A stretch of DNA of 12,262 nt from contig DEUO01000174.1 of assembly GCA_002362595.1 (NCBI GenBank), positions 1 through 12,262 on the forward strand, in the 5' to 3' direction. Below, piece after piece: positions 1 through 6,582 of the stretch. Under the pieces are notes generated by a model. The model saw only the letters and a list, made by a program, of their open reading frames with translations, was not told where the DNA came from and made no database searches. The stretch comes from Caryophanales bacterium UBA3260. GTDB lineage: Bacteria > Bacillota_I > Bacilli_A > RF39 > UBA660. The first letter of the stretch is position 1. Each line of letters starts with the position of its first letter. A program made the position numbers and the translations under genes.

Positions 1-175
1 GGTTTGTAATTTATATATTTATATACATAGATTATATTTATTATTAAAAGGATAAATATTATTATACTGATTATTATTAAGAAGAGGCGTAGATTCTTGT
101 TATGATTATTTATTTTATTCAACTTAAACACCCTCTGTATATGTTTATTTTATAATGTTTTGGGGTTTTATGCAA
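1..175. other. Intergenic sequence at left edge, nothing recognised
   Basis: Very AT-rich sequence. All three plus-strand frames meet a stop within the first 60 bases, and I found no tRNA-like, repeat or operator-like structure. It lies downstream of the terminator of the first minus-strand gene. Confidence 0.5.
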
Positions 176-198
176 TAAAAAGGAAGCTTTTAGCTTCC
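176..198 (-). terminator. Rho-independent terminator of the tail-anchored protein gene
   Basis: Read on the minus strand, GGAAGCT and AGCTTCC form a 7-bp stem around a 3-base loop, followed by TTTTT. The hairpin overlaps the last two sense codons and the TAA stop of the gene it ends, a compact arrangement also seen at the XRE-CYTH gene in this window. Confidence 0.75.
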
Positions 199-1479
199 GA
201 ATGTTAGTAATATATATGCTATTCCTATTCCTATTCCACATATTAATGAGACGGCGGCAATAAGAATAGATGTAGTTGTAAAACCTGCTACAGATTTCTT
301 TTCTTCTATTATAAGATTTATATCTTCTCTGGTCTTAGCTTCTTTAACTTTATCTCTTAATTCTGGATGATCTTTTGGATTTATAGGGTATTTCTTTTGA
401 ATTAAGTCTAGCTTAGTTGTTACTCGAACGTTAAGACTTTGAGTAGCCATTGTTCTTTCAACTTTATTAGTTTTTAATTCTTTATCTAGTTTTTTCTCTG
501 TTTCTGTTTCTAGTTTTGCTACTGTTTCAAGATTTTTAGTTATTACTTCTTCTAGCGTTGATGCACTTAGTAATTCTGTGTTATTGTATGCAATACGACA
601 TATAGCATCGATATATAATTTTTTAGCTTCAGTAATAGCTGTTGTTAGTTTTCTAATTTCACGATAGTATTTAGAAAATAATACTTGAAGTAATGCATTT
701 CTATCTATTAATTTATTATTAAGAACATATTCATTATCTGCTACTAATTCATCTTTAGCAGCAGGATTAGATATTGATATAGGGCTTAAATATCCATCAA
801 TCCAAATTGGCTTTTTATGTTCATTTATACGACTTATGATGTAATAATCTAAGCCACGATATTTACGACCAATTATGTAATCAAAAAGAATCATTCTAAT
901 ATATTTTTTTTCAATAGCTCTTTTTACTGCGGGATCAATTTGAACTCCTGTTTGAATTTCAATTTCTTTTACTAGTGAATAGCTACCTAATCTAATAATA
1001 TCATCAATTACTTGTGAATCTTTTATTCCATTTCCTTTAGTTCCTGTTGGATATTGCAATACTTTAGTTAACCATTCTGCTTCTTCACCTACTATAATAC
1101 CTTTATTAATATATTCAACTATATGGTTTATAACGGTTGTGGCAGAAATACGTGTTTCAATATCTTTACTATAGTTAAGATTAGTAAATATTCCAACATT
1201 ACTTGATTCTGTTACAATACGATGACTTTCTTCGTGGTCAATATCAAATAATTCAGCAATATCTGATTTAATAATATCATAGTCATCTATATATGAAGTA
1301 TCTGGGTTAGTACTATTTGATTTAAATACACCAAATACGGTTTGATTTAATTGAACTAAATGAGAGCCGTCACTAAAACTATTATACACAGTAATAGAAA
1401 CTGGTTCTTCTTTATGGATACCATTATCAAGGGTTACTATATAATATTGTTGTTGGTTGTCTATAGTTTTCTTCTCCAT
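190..1479 (-). CDS. Tail-anchored protein, possible degenerate HipA-like pseudokinase
   Basis: This 429-residue protein has a hydrophobic, Gly/Ile-rich segment at about residues 401-426 and ends three residues later, so it looks tail-anchored with its bulk in the cytoplasm. There is no N-terminal signal peptide. Residues about 305-345 are Lys/Glu-rich and likely helical or coiled coil. Residues 193-236 (ILFDYIIGRKYRGLDYYII followed by LSPIS) resemble the catalytic-loop region of HipA-like kinases, whose pattern is roughly FD-IIGN-DRH--N followed by a metal-binding Asp. Here the catalytic Asp and Asn positions hold Tyr, and the metal-binding Asp is absent. If related, it would be a pseudokinase; this rests on recall of motif shape and is tentative. 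The ATG start has an AAGGAG site (1488-1493) and an extended -10 promoter close by. It appears monocistronic, with its own terminator. Alternative: an unrelated membrane-anchored scaffold protein. Confidence 0.6.
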   Translation of the reverse strand: MEKKTIDNQQQYYIVTLDNGIHKEEPVSITVYNSFSDGSHLVQLNQTVFGVFKSNSTNPDTSYIDDYDIIKSDIAELFDIDHEESHRIVTESSNVGIFTNLNYSKDIETRISATTVINHIVEYINKGIIVGEEAEWLTKVLQYPTGTKGNGIKDSQVIDDIIRLGSYSLVKEIEIQTGVQIDPAVKRAIEKKYIRMILFDYIIGRKYRGLDYYIISRINEHKKPIWIDGYLSPISISNPAAKDELVADNEYVLNNKLIDRNALLQVLFSKYYREIRKLTTAITEAKKLYIDAICRIAYNNTELLSASTLEEVITKNLETVAKLETETEKKLDKELKTNKVERTMATQSLNVRVTTKLDLIQKKYPINPKDHPELRDKVKEAKTREDINLIIEEKKSVAGFTTTSILIAAVSLICGIGIGIAYILLTFGS

Positions 1480-1507
1480 AATAACTGCTCCTTAGTCTAT
1501 ATACAAA

Positions 1508-1516
1508 ATTATAGCA
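1508..1516 (-). promoter_or_regulatory. Extended -10 promoter of the tail-anchored protein gene
   Basis: The minus strand reads TGCTATAAT, a consensus extended -10 element (TGnTATAAT). It places transcription start around 1501, about 20 bases before the ATG at 1479. No good -35 is visible at 17 bp, which extended -10 promoters tolerate. Confidence 0.6.
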
Positions 1517-1762
1517 GAAAAATTGGGATTTTGGTAGAAAAAATATACATTTTGTTGATTTATTTAGAATAAAGTATTTTTTGGCTTTTTAGTAGTAAAA
1601 ATGGCTTATTTTAGGCAAAAGATGGGATTTTCGAGCATTTTTTAAAGTTCTGTAATAAGATATTTTTATACTAAAAAGTATTTATATTAGAAGAAAGTAT
1701 ATGAATATATTTACAACTATTTATCATTTATTTAACATATAAGTATGAATTCTTTACATATT

Positions 1763-2368
1763 CTAATGAGAATGCTTCTTCTCTTGATTATTAGTATTAC
1801 CTAAAATATTAGTTAAATGAGGTATTTCTGATTGAACATATTCTCTATATTCATCGGGTGATGCTACATCTTTTTCTTGAAGTAAGCTCTCTAATTTCAA
1901 ACGCAATCTTTCTTTAGCAGCTTGTTCTTTTCTTCTCCATGATGTTATTTTTTCAAGAAGTATTTTTACTTTTCGATATTCAGATGAAGTATCAGTTAAT
2001 GTACTTAAGTGACTTTTAACAATCATTTCAGCATTAGGATTTAAGGAAGTATAAAAGTTTATATTATTATTAGAAAAGAAACCAGCGTTTTCTGCTACTT
2101 TTCTACTATAATCATTTGATATGTTTATTAATTCTAAGAATAAAATGTTTTCTTCATTAAATAATTTTTCTTTTAATAGAGTTAAACCTTTACTGGCATA
2201 GCCTTGATTCCTATGTTCTTCTTTTGTACTATAACTTATTAATGCTGTTTCATTATTTATTTCAACATCAAAAGCAGCAACTTCTTCGTTGTTATCATTT
2301 AATAATTTATATGCCTTTAAATAGCTATTTTCTTTTAAATATACATTTTCTTTTAATACTAATTTCAT
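1763..2368 (-). CDS. GNAT-family N-acetyltransferase with helical C-terminal extension
   Basis: This 201-residue protein should transfer an acetyl group from acetyl-CoA to an unidentified amine in the cytoplasm. Residues 1-110 have the GNAT layout. The acetyl-CoA pyrophosphate-binding motif A is R53-N-Q-G56-Y-A58 (R/Q-x-x-G-x-G/A) after the strand TALISYS, and motif B covers about 82-97 (NDYSRKVAENAGF), where SR--EN-GF is typical. After about residue 112 there is an extra charged, mostly helical tail of about 90 residues ending in KKHSH, which is not part of a minimal GNAT fold and may bind a partner. The ATG start has an AAAGGAA site 8-9 bases upstream. The gene lies downstream of the tRNA-Thr terminator and so probably has its own promoter in 2375-2430, where I see only a weak TTAACA candidate. 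No convincing U-tailed terminator follows it. The substrate cannot be predicted. Confidence 0.85.
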   Translation of the reverse strand: MKLVLKENVYLKENSYLKAYKLLNDNNEEVAAFDVEINNETALISYSTKEEHRNQGYASKGLTLLKEKLFNEENILFLELINISNDYSRKVAENAGFFSNNNINFYTSLNPNAEMIVKSHLSTLTDTSSEYRKVKILLEKITSWRRKEQAAKERLRLKLESLLQEKDVASPDEYREYVQSEIPHLTNILGNTNNQEKKHSH

Positions 2369-2428
2369 AATTTATTCCTTTCTTTTATTTTACTTTTTAG
2401 AATAAATAATGTCTATATTTTTTGTTAA

Positions 2429-2462
2429 TTAAAAAAGTGTACTTCATTTACTAAGTACACTT
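2429..2462 (-). terminator. Terminator of the tRNA-Thr gene
   Basis: A perfect 10-bp inverted repeat (AAGTGTACTT / AAGTACACTT) has an 8-base loop. On the minus strand it is followed directly by a run of six T. It lies about 35 bases past the CCA end of the tRNA and separates it from the acetyltransferase gene. Confidence 0.8.
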
Positions 2463-2495
2463 CTTATATCAAATTTATGAAGTTTAAAAACATTA

Positions 2496-2570
2496 TGGCG
2501 CCGACTGCCGGATTTGAACCAGCGACCTATGCGTTACGAGGGCATTGCACTACCACTGTGCTAAGTCGGC
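2496..2570 (-). tRNA. tRNA-Thr (anticodon CGU)
   Basis: The minus strand folds into a full cloverleaf. The acceptor stem is GCCGACT/AGTCGGC (7 perfect pairs), the D stem GCAC/GTGC, the T arm GCTGG-TTCAAAT-CCGGC (one U-G pair), and the CCA end is encoded. The anticodon loop CTCGTAA gives anticodon CGT (plus positions 2536-2538), which reads the Thr codon ACG. The anticodon stem is ATGCC/CGCAT, so its last pair (31-39) is C-C. The start GCCGACTTAGC resembles Bacillus-type tRNA-Thr. The discriminator base is G. The gene stands alone, with its own terminator and a TATAAT box upstream. Confidence 0.95.
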
Positions 2571-2578
2571 ATAATTAG

Positions 2579-2584
2579 ATTATA
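2579..2584 (-). promoter_or_regulatory. -10 box of the tRNA-Thr promoter
   Basis: The minus strand reads TATAAT nine bases upstream of the tRNA 5' end, so transcription would start at or just before the mature end. No clear TTGACA-like -35 is seen about 17 bp further upstream. Confidence 0.5.
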
Positions 2585-2628
2585 CTATGTTTTTTATAAA
2601 ATAGGAACTTTATTTGTATAAAAAATGG

Positions 2629-2637
2629 TGTTATAAT
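2629..2637 (+). promoter_or_regulatory. Extended -10 promoter of the dehydrogenase gene
   Basis: TGTTATAAT on the plus strand is a perfect extended -10. Transcription would begin near 2644, leaving a leader of about 22 bases that carries the AGGGAG ribosome binding site at 2652-2657. It diverges from the tRNA promoter, with the two -10 boxes only about 50 bp apart. Confidence 0.6.
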
Positions 2638-2665
2638 AATTATTATATGATAGGGAGTTGATAAA

Positions 2666-3691
2666 ATGAAGTGTGTATCAATAAAAGGTAAAAAGCAATT
2701 GGTTGTAAGCGAAATTGAAGCGCCTAAAGCTAGCAATGGAAAGGTTATTATGGATATTAGGAAAGCAGGTATTTGTGGTTCTGATATTCATTATTGGGAT
2801 ATGGGATTACCAGAAAGTCTTGTCATGGGTCATGAATTTTGTGGAGTTGTAACTAATCCTGGTAATAGAAAAGATTTAAAAGTTGGTGATAGAGTTACTG
2901 CTCTACCTATTTCTCCTTGCGGAAAATGTCCTGCTTGCAAGAGTGGAAATCCGCAATATTGTCCTAATACTTGGGATAATGCCGTTGGTCTATCTTTAAC
3001 AAGTCCTGGTGCTTATGCAGAACAAACTTCAGTACGTTCTGATTTAGTAGTAAAAGTACCTATTACAGTTTCAGATGCTGAGGTTGCAATGGTTGAACCA
3101 TCTGCTGTAGGATTACATGCTGTAAATTTAGCTAATATTAAAATTGGAGATAAAGTACTAGTAATAGGAGCTGGTATAATTGGTGAAGTATGTGCTATGT
3201 TTGCAAAAATGTATGGTGCTTCATTTGTTGCTGTTGCTGAAGCTAACGAAAAGCGTGGAAAGAAAGCCGTTCAATTAAGAACTGCCGATGAATTCTATGA
3301 TGTTAAAGATAAAAACTTTATGAATAAAGTTAAAGAAAATTGTCCATATGGATATGATGTAGTATTAGATTGTTCTGGTAATAGTGCAGCTGTTACAACT
3401 GCTTTATCAGTAGTTAGACCTAATGGTACTGTAGTAATGGTTGGTATTTCTATGGAAAGTATTACTATTCCTTCTGTAGTATTGGTTATGCACGAATTAA
3501 AAGTATATGGTGCTATTGGTTATACATATAATGAATTTGTTGAATGTATAAATTTAATGGCTGATAGAAGAATAGATGTTTTACGCTTCGTTGATGATAT
3601 AGTTGGTCTTAGTGATGTACAAAAAGCATTTGAAAGACTTACTTCTGGTAATGGAAATGAAGTTAAGATATTAATAGATCCTAAATTATAG
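2666..3691 (+). CDS. Zinc-dependent medium-chain alcohol/polyol dehydrogenase
   Basis: This 341-residue enzyme belongs to the zinc-containing medium-chain dehydrogenases, the group holding sorbitol/iditol, galactitol-1-phosphate and threonine dehydrogenases. It should oxidise a secondary alcohol with NAD(P). Catalytic zinc ligands are C37 (AGICGSD), H56-E57 (MGHEF) and probably E144 (VEPSAVG). The structural zinc site is complete: C85, C88, C91 and C99. The Rossmann fingerprint is G168-A-G-I-I-G173, and the acidic E192 at the end of the second strand favours NAD over NADP. Length and order (GroES-like domain, then nucleotide-binding domain) are normal for the family. It is the only plus-strand protein gene here, flanked by its own promoter and terminator, so context gives no substrate. 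It looks like a housekeeping metabolic gene rather than part of the cluster to its right. Confidence 0.93.
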   Translation: MKCVSIKGKKQLVVSEIEAPKASNGKVIMDIRKAGICGSDIHYWDMGLPESLVMGHEFCGVVTNPGNRKDLKVGDRVTALPISPCGKCPACKSGNPQYCPNTWDNAVGLSLTSPGAYAEQTSVRSDLVVKVPITVSDAEVAMVEPSAVGLHAVNLANIKIGDKVLVIGAGIIGEVCAMFAKMYGASFVAVAEANEKRGKKAVQLRTADEFYDVKDKNFMNKVKENCPYGYDVVLDCSGNSAAVTTALSVVRPNGTVVMVGISMESITIPSVVLVMHELKVYGAIGYTYNEFVECINLMADRRIDVLRFVDDIVGLSDVQKAFERLTSGNGNEVKILIDPKL

Positions 3692-3697
3692 GGATTT

Positions 3698-3725
3698 AAA
3701 AAGATTGCATTGCAATCTTTTTTTT
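3698..3725. terminator. Bidirectional terminator between convergent genes
   Basis: AAAAAGATTG and CAATCTTTTT form a 10-bp stem with a 5-base loop. It is followed by a T run on the plus strand, and the paired A run supplies T residues on the minus strand. It should end the plus-strand dehydrogenase transcript and, from the other side, the ART-like/HMUDK-like operon, whose last stop is at 3741. Confidence 0.85.
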
Positions 3726-3740
3726 GATAACTTATTATTT

Positions 3741-4685
3741 TTAACAATTCCATTTTGGAGGATAGAAGTAATTTATTTTACTTTTATTTTCTTGATATTT
3801 TTTCTTTATTTTAATACGATTTGATTTTAAATTAGGGAGTGCTTCACGGCAATATTTATCTAGTTCACAAAAGATATTTTGGATATCTATTAATTGTAAT
3901 TTACGACCATTTAAATATTTAAAATCATATCCTAGTCTTTTAAATTCTTGCTCTTGAATGCTATACATATATTTTATTATATCTGAATCTGAAAGATTTC
4001 CTTTAGAACTGAATACTTTATTAATACCACGAATTGCTCCTGGACCAGGTATTGTAAATTCATCTTCTTGATAATTAACTGCTTCACTATAATTAATATC
4101 AGTAACTAATTGATAAGCCATAAAGTTACCTATTAAGGGATAAGATTTTAAGATATTAAAAGATTCTTCCATACTTTTAGAATTAATAATCTTTTCATCT
4201 ACATGATCAATTAAGAACATTTGATTTAATAGCGCCAGATGATTATCATGTTTATGCTCATATCCATAAGCTTTATTAGCACAACTTATATAAGCATCAT
4301 TATATATTTTATTATTATTGTTTAGAGACTCTGTTAATATTTTAGAATATAGTTTCTGATTAAATGAAGAGATAGTTATATTCCCTATTTTACTTTCTAA
4401 TAATTCCCAAGTTGATTCTTTATTAAATAATTTAAATAATATAATTCTAAATATTGTATCTTTTTTAGAATAAGTTTTACTTGTATAAATAACATGAGTA
4501 AGAAGATATTGACTTACTCTATCATTAACTCGATAAGAATTACAGAACTTATATTTTTGTAATATAGGATCTTTTGTCCATGGAGGAGAATCACCATTAC
4601 TTTTTTTAATAAAGATATTATGTCTTTCATAAGCAAAGTACCAAAATAAATTATATACTTTTTCTCTTTTAACTAGATTATTCAT
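3741..4685 (-). CDS. 5-hmdU DNA kinase-like helical domain protein (AGPT-pyrophosphorylase family)
   Basis: This 314-residue protein matches the family described as 5-hydroxymethyl-dU DNA kinase helical domain or 'alpha-glutamyl/putrescinyl thymine pyrophosphorylase', known from phages that hypermodify thymine and scattered in bacteria. Visible hallmarks: W15-Y16 with E20-R21 near the N-terminus; W36-T-x-D39-P-I-L followed by N49-x-Y51-R52-x-x-D55-R56-x-S58; a central GPGAIRGI (214-221) like the glycosylase-type hairpin loop; and the C-terminal D267-I-Q-N-x-x-C-E274-x-D276-K-Y278-x-R280. Length is normal for a stand-alone member. The ATG has an AAGGAG site at 4691-4696 that touches the stop of the upstream ART-like gene, so the two are almost certainly co-translated from one mRNA. 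In phages the family acts on hydroxymethyl-dU in DNA; the chromosomal role is unknown. No separate P-loop kinase domain is seen, so catalysis cannot be assumed. Family assignment is fairly firm, function open. Confidence 0.82.
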   Translation of the reverse strand: MNNLVKREKVYNLFWYFAYERHNIFIKKSNGDSPPWTKDPILQKYKFCNSYRVNDRVSQYLLTHVIYTSKTYSKKDTIFRIILFKLFNKESTWELLESKIGNITISSFNQKLYSKILTESLNNNNKIYNDAYISCANKAYGYEHKHDNHLALLNQMFLIDHVDEKIINSKSMEESFNILKSYPLIGNFMAYQLVTDINYSEAVNYQEDEFTIPGPGAIRGINKVFSSKGNLSDSDIIKYMYSIQEQEFKRLGYDFKYLNGRKLQLIDIQNIFCELDKYCREALPNLKSNRIKIKKKYQENKSKINYFYPPKWNC

Positions 4686-4695
4686 AGCTACTCCT

Positions 4696-5640
4696 TCAGT
4701 TACTTATTTTATGTTCTGATAATGGTTCCTTTTCTGATAAATTAGTTTCTTCTTTATAAATAGTTAAGAAACTGTTTACTATTTCAGATAAAGGTTTACT
4801 ATAATCTATATTAGAGAATTTTGAAGATAAATCTTTACTAGATGTAAGATTACTTATTATAAAGGTTTTAACCCAGTTAATTATTTCTTCTTTTGATTTA
4901 GATATAATAGAATAATGATTTAGTAAAGTAAGACATAAATCTGGATAGTAGTTTTCAATATTCTTTAGTATTGATAATAGGAAATATTCTTTAGTAGGAT
5001 TAGACAGATGTAAGATAATAAACATATCAAATAATGATACTAAATGGTCTTTAGTATAAGAAAATGATTGACTAAGGTAATTCTTTAGTACTTCATTTAC
5101 CTTATCTATTAAGTTAGGATGGAGGAGAATTACTCTATTAAATGTATCTTTAGTTATTGATAAGTTATGTCTTTCATAGTACTTTAATTCTTTTTCTATT
5201 AAATCAATATCATTAGGACTTATTTCCTTAGGGCGATTAGGATAATAGTATAATTCTATTTGACCACTATTAGCTAATTCTATTACTTTATCTATTAAAA
5301 AATTAATATGTTCTTCTTTTAATACTGGGACTTCTTCTGTTGATACAAGTTCAGAGAAACCAGTATTAATATTTTTAAATGTACTATCATCTACTTCATA
5401 AATAGAAGAAGATTTAGAGAAAATAGTGTTAAATACATTAGGAATTCTTTCAACTAATTTTAATGGTTCATCACTACTATTACGATAGATAGTTAGTACT
5501 TGATCGTCACCACCTGTTGAAGAAAATATTATTGCAAAAGATTTTTCATTTGTTGCATAAACATATGTTCCGTGAGTACTACGATGAGGGGTTAAAGTTT
5601 TTAGATTTGGAGTTGAACTACCATGATAAAGAATTCCCAT
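4696..5640 (-). CDS. ADP-ribosyltransferase-like (ART-fold) protein
   Basis: The 314-residue protein begins with MGILYHGSS (H6-G7), then TYVYATNEKSFAIIF (Y28-A-T30). This H-G ... Y-A-T arrangement is typical of the ADP-ribosyltransferase/RNA 2'-phosphotransferase fold, where these residues bind NAD. About 65 residues on, ELVSTEEVPVL (from about residue 97) sits where a third-motif Glu is expected. Residues 150-314 are mainly helical and unrecognised. A GTG nine bases upstream (5649) would give 317 residues, but it lies inside the AGGTGA ribosome binding site (5646-5651), which is well spaced for the ATG at 5640, so I chose the ATG. The HMUDK-like gene follows after 10 bases. No signal peptide or membrane segment is seen, so any target is intracellular. 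The target (protein, nucleic acid or nucleotide) is unknown. The ART call rests on motif pattern, not on a search. Confidence 0.7.
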   Translation of the reverse strand: MGILYHGSSTPNLKTLTPHRSTHGTYVYATNEKSFAIIFSSTGGDDQVLTIYRNSSDEPLKLVERIPNVFNTIFSKSSSIYEVDDSTFKNINTGFSELVSTEEVPVLKEEHINFLIDKVIELANSGQIELYYYPNRPKEISPNDIDLIEKELKYYERHNLSITKDTFNRVILLHPNLIDKVNEVLKNYLSQSFSYTKDHLVSLFDMFIILHLSNPTKEYFLLSILKNIENYYPDLCLTLLNHYSIISKSKEEIINWVKTFIISNLTSSKDLSSKFSNIDYSKPLSEIVNSFLTIYKEETNLSEKEPLSEHKISN

Positions 5641-5645
5641 ATATA

Positions 5646-5651
5646 TCACCT
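5646..5651 (-). promoter_or_regulatory. Ribosome binding site deciding the ART-like gene start
   Basis: AGGTGA on the minus strand ends 5 bases before the ATG at 5640. It contains the alternative upstream GTG codon, which therefore is probably not the start. Confidence 0.6.
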
Positions 5652-5670
5652 ATTCTTAAAATTAATATAT

Positions 5671-5692
5671 CATAATATTTATAAATATGATG
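5671..5692. promoter_or_regulatory. 22-bp near-palindrome in the ART-like gene promoter region
   Basis: Ten of eleven pairs of this 22-base sequence are self-complementary about a centre at 5681/5682. It overlaps a TTGCAT -35-like hexamer (minus strand, 5690-5695) and a TATGAT -10-like hexamer (5669-5674), separated by only 15 bp. It could be an operator for the ART-like/HMUDK-like operon. It is almost all A/T, so chance is a real alternative. Confidence 0.35.
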
Positions 5693-5714
5693 CAATTAAT
5701 AGATAAATAATGTA

Positions 5715-5746
5715 AAGAAAAAGATATAACTTAGTTTATATCTTTT
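5715..5746 (-). terminator. Terminator of the XRE-CYTH gene
   Basis: An 11-bp stem (AAAAGATATAA / TTATATCTTTT) with a 6-base loop is followed on the minus strand by TTTTTCTTT. The TAA stop of the XRE-CYTH gene (5731-5733) lies in the loop, so the hairpin spans the end of the reading frame. This makes the ART-like operon a separate transcription unit. Confidence 0.75.
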
Positions 5747-6495
5747 AAGGAGTTATAGATAATATGATATGGGTAACCTCTTTTATCTATATTATTTAAA
5801 TTTATATTTAAGCTTTTAGCTACTCTTAATAATTGTTCATATTCTTCTAATGCTGAAGTATTATATTTTTTAACTTCTATTTCAACAAAATACCCCAACT
5901 TTTCAACATAATCGAGAGCTATTTCATATTTATCTAAATAAAGGTAAGTCTTTCTTTGTTTATCTACTACTGCTATTTGCTTTAAACCTATTATATTAAA
6001 TATTTTATCCATGTTTTCTTCATCATTTATTTCTACTTCATATTCATCACAATACTTATTATCATACCATTTTTTATAGTTGATTATTTTCTTATTACCA
6101 CGTAAACCTATTCTTAACCATTCTGTTACATTTGATTCATCTCCTACTAAGAATGGACGATGTATAGGTTGATAATAAGTATCTACTTGTCTTGTTTCAT
6201 TAATCATTTTAGAATTAGTACTTAAGAAGTCATTTAGTCTTAGATACTCATCTTTTGTTAGTCTTATTTTTATTTCTGTTTCTAAATTAAGTTTAGATAC
6301 TTCATCACATATTAAATCAGTAATGTTACAAGTAAATAGTTCACTCATACGTATAATAGATTCTAAATCAGGAGTTGTCCTTGATGATTCCCAACTAGAT
6401 ATTGCTTTATCTGTTACATATAATTTACTAGCTAATTCAGCTTGTGTCCACTTTTTATTCTTACGATATTTAGATATTTTCTTTCCTATATTCAT
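5731..6495 (-). CDS. XRE helix-turn-helix fused to a CYTH (CyaB-like) domain
   Basis: This 254-residue protein joins two domains. Residues 3-62 are an XRE/Cro-type DNA-binding domain, with helix-turn-helix WTQAELASKLYVTDKAISSW at 16-35. Residues 70-210 form a CYTH domain (class IV adenylate cyclase / thiamine triphosphatase fold): E72-x-E74-x-K76, basic R128 and R132, K141, R181, D195, and F203-V-E205-I-E207 in LDYVEKLGYFVEIE. These are the acidic metal-binding and basic triphosphate-binding positions of the tunnel fold, and they look intact. It probably binds DNA and may respond to, or hydrolyse, a triphosphate or polyphosphate ligand; which of these is inference. An ATG 27 bases upstream (6522) lacks a ribosome binding site, whereas the chosen ATG has GGTGGT 5 bases ahead. 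It is a single-gene unit between two terminators, with an inverted repeat at its own promoter that suggests autoregulation. Confidence 0.85.
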   Translation of the reverse strand: MNIGKKISKYRKNKKWTQAELASKLYVTDKAISSWESSRTTPDLESIIRMSELFTCNITDLICDEVSKLNLETEIKIRLTKDEYLRLNDFLSTNSKMINETRQVDTYYQPIHRPFLVGDESNVTEWLRIGLRGNKKIINYKKWYDNKYCDEYEVEINDEENMDKIFNIIGLKQIAVVDKQRKTYLYLDKYEIALDYVEKLGYFVEIEVKKYNTSALEEYEQLLRVAKSLNINLNNIDKRGYPYHIIYNSLKDIN

Positions 6496-6500
6496 ATTGC

Positions 6501-6506
6501 ACCACC
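6501..6506 (-). promoter_or_regulatory. Ribosome binding site deciding the XRE-CYTH start
   Basis: GGTGGT on the minus strand ends 5 bases before the ATG at 6495. No such site precedes the upstream in-frame ATG at 6522, so the nine extra residues are probably not translated. Confidence 0.55.
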
Positions 6507-6530
6507 AACTTGATTGTAGCATAATAATTC

Positions 6531-6536
6531 ATTATA
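6531..6536 (-). promoter_or_regulatory. -10 box of the XRE-CYTH promoter
   Basis: TATAAT on the minus strand lies about 35 bases upstream of the chosen ATG. The region expected to hold the -35 is covered by the 6542-6556 inverted repeat, with no good TTGACA match. Confidence 0.45.
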
Positions 6537-6541
6537 TTTTA

Positions 6542-6556
6542 TCTACATTTTGTAGA
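6542..6556. promoter_or_regulatory. Candidate XRE operator, TCTACA-TTT-TGTAGA
   Basis: A perfect 6+6 bp inverted repeat with a 3-base spacer lies just upstream of the -10 box of the XRE-CYTH gene, where a repressor would block the promoter. Size and symmetry suit a dimeric XRE protein, so autoregulation is plausible. I did not find a second copy in the window. Confidence 0.45.
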
Positions 6557-6582
6557 GTTTTTCTTGGGAATTAGTATAACAT

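Noticed and set aside
1360..1572. Plus-strand 70-codon frame opposite the start of the tail-anchored protein gene
   Set aside because: Antisense to a better supported gene with promoter and ribosome binding site; composition is that of a shadow frame.
3520..3753. Minus-strand 77-codon frame opposite the dehydrogenase end
   Set aside because: Antisense to a conserved enzyme and runs through the bidirectional terminator.
6496..6522. Nine-residue N-terminal extension of the XRE-CYTH protein
   Set aside because: The upstream ATG lacks a ribosome binding site, while GGTGGT is well placed for the ATG at 6495, which begins a typical XRE N-terminus.
6323..6574. Plus-strand 83-codon frame opposite the XRE-CYTH start
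   Set aside because: Antisense to a domain-supported gene; hydrophobic shadow composition.
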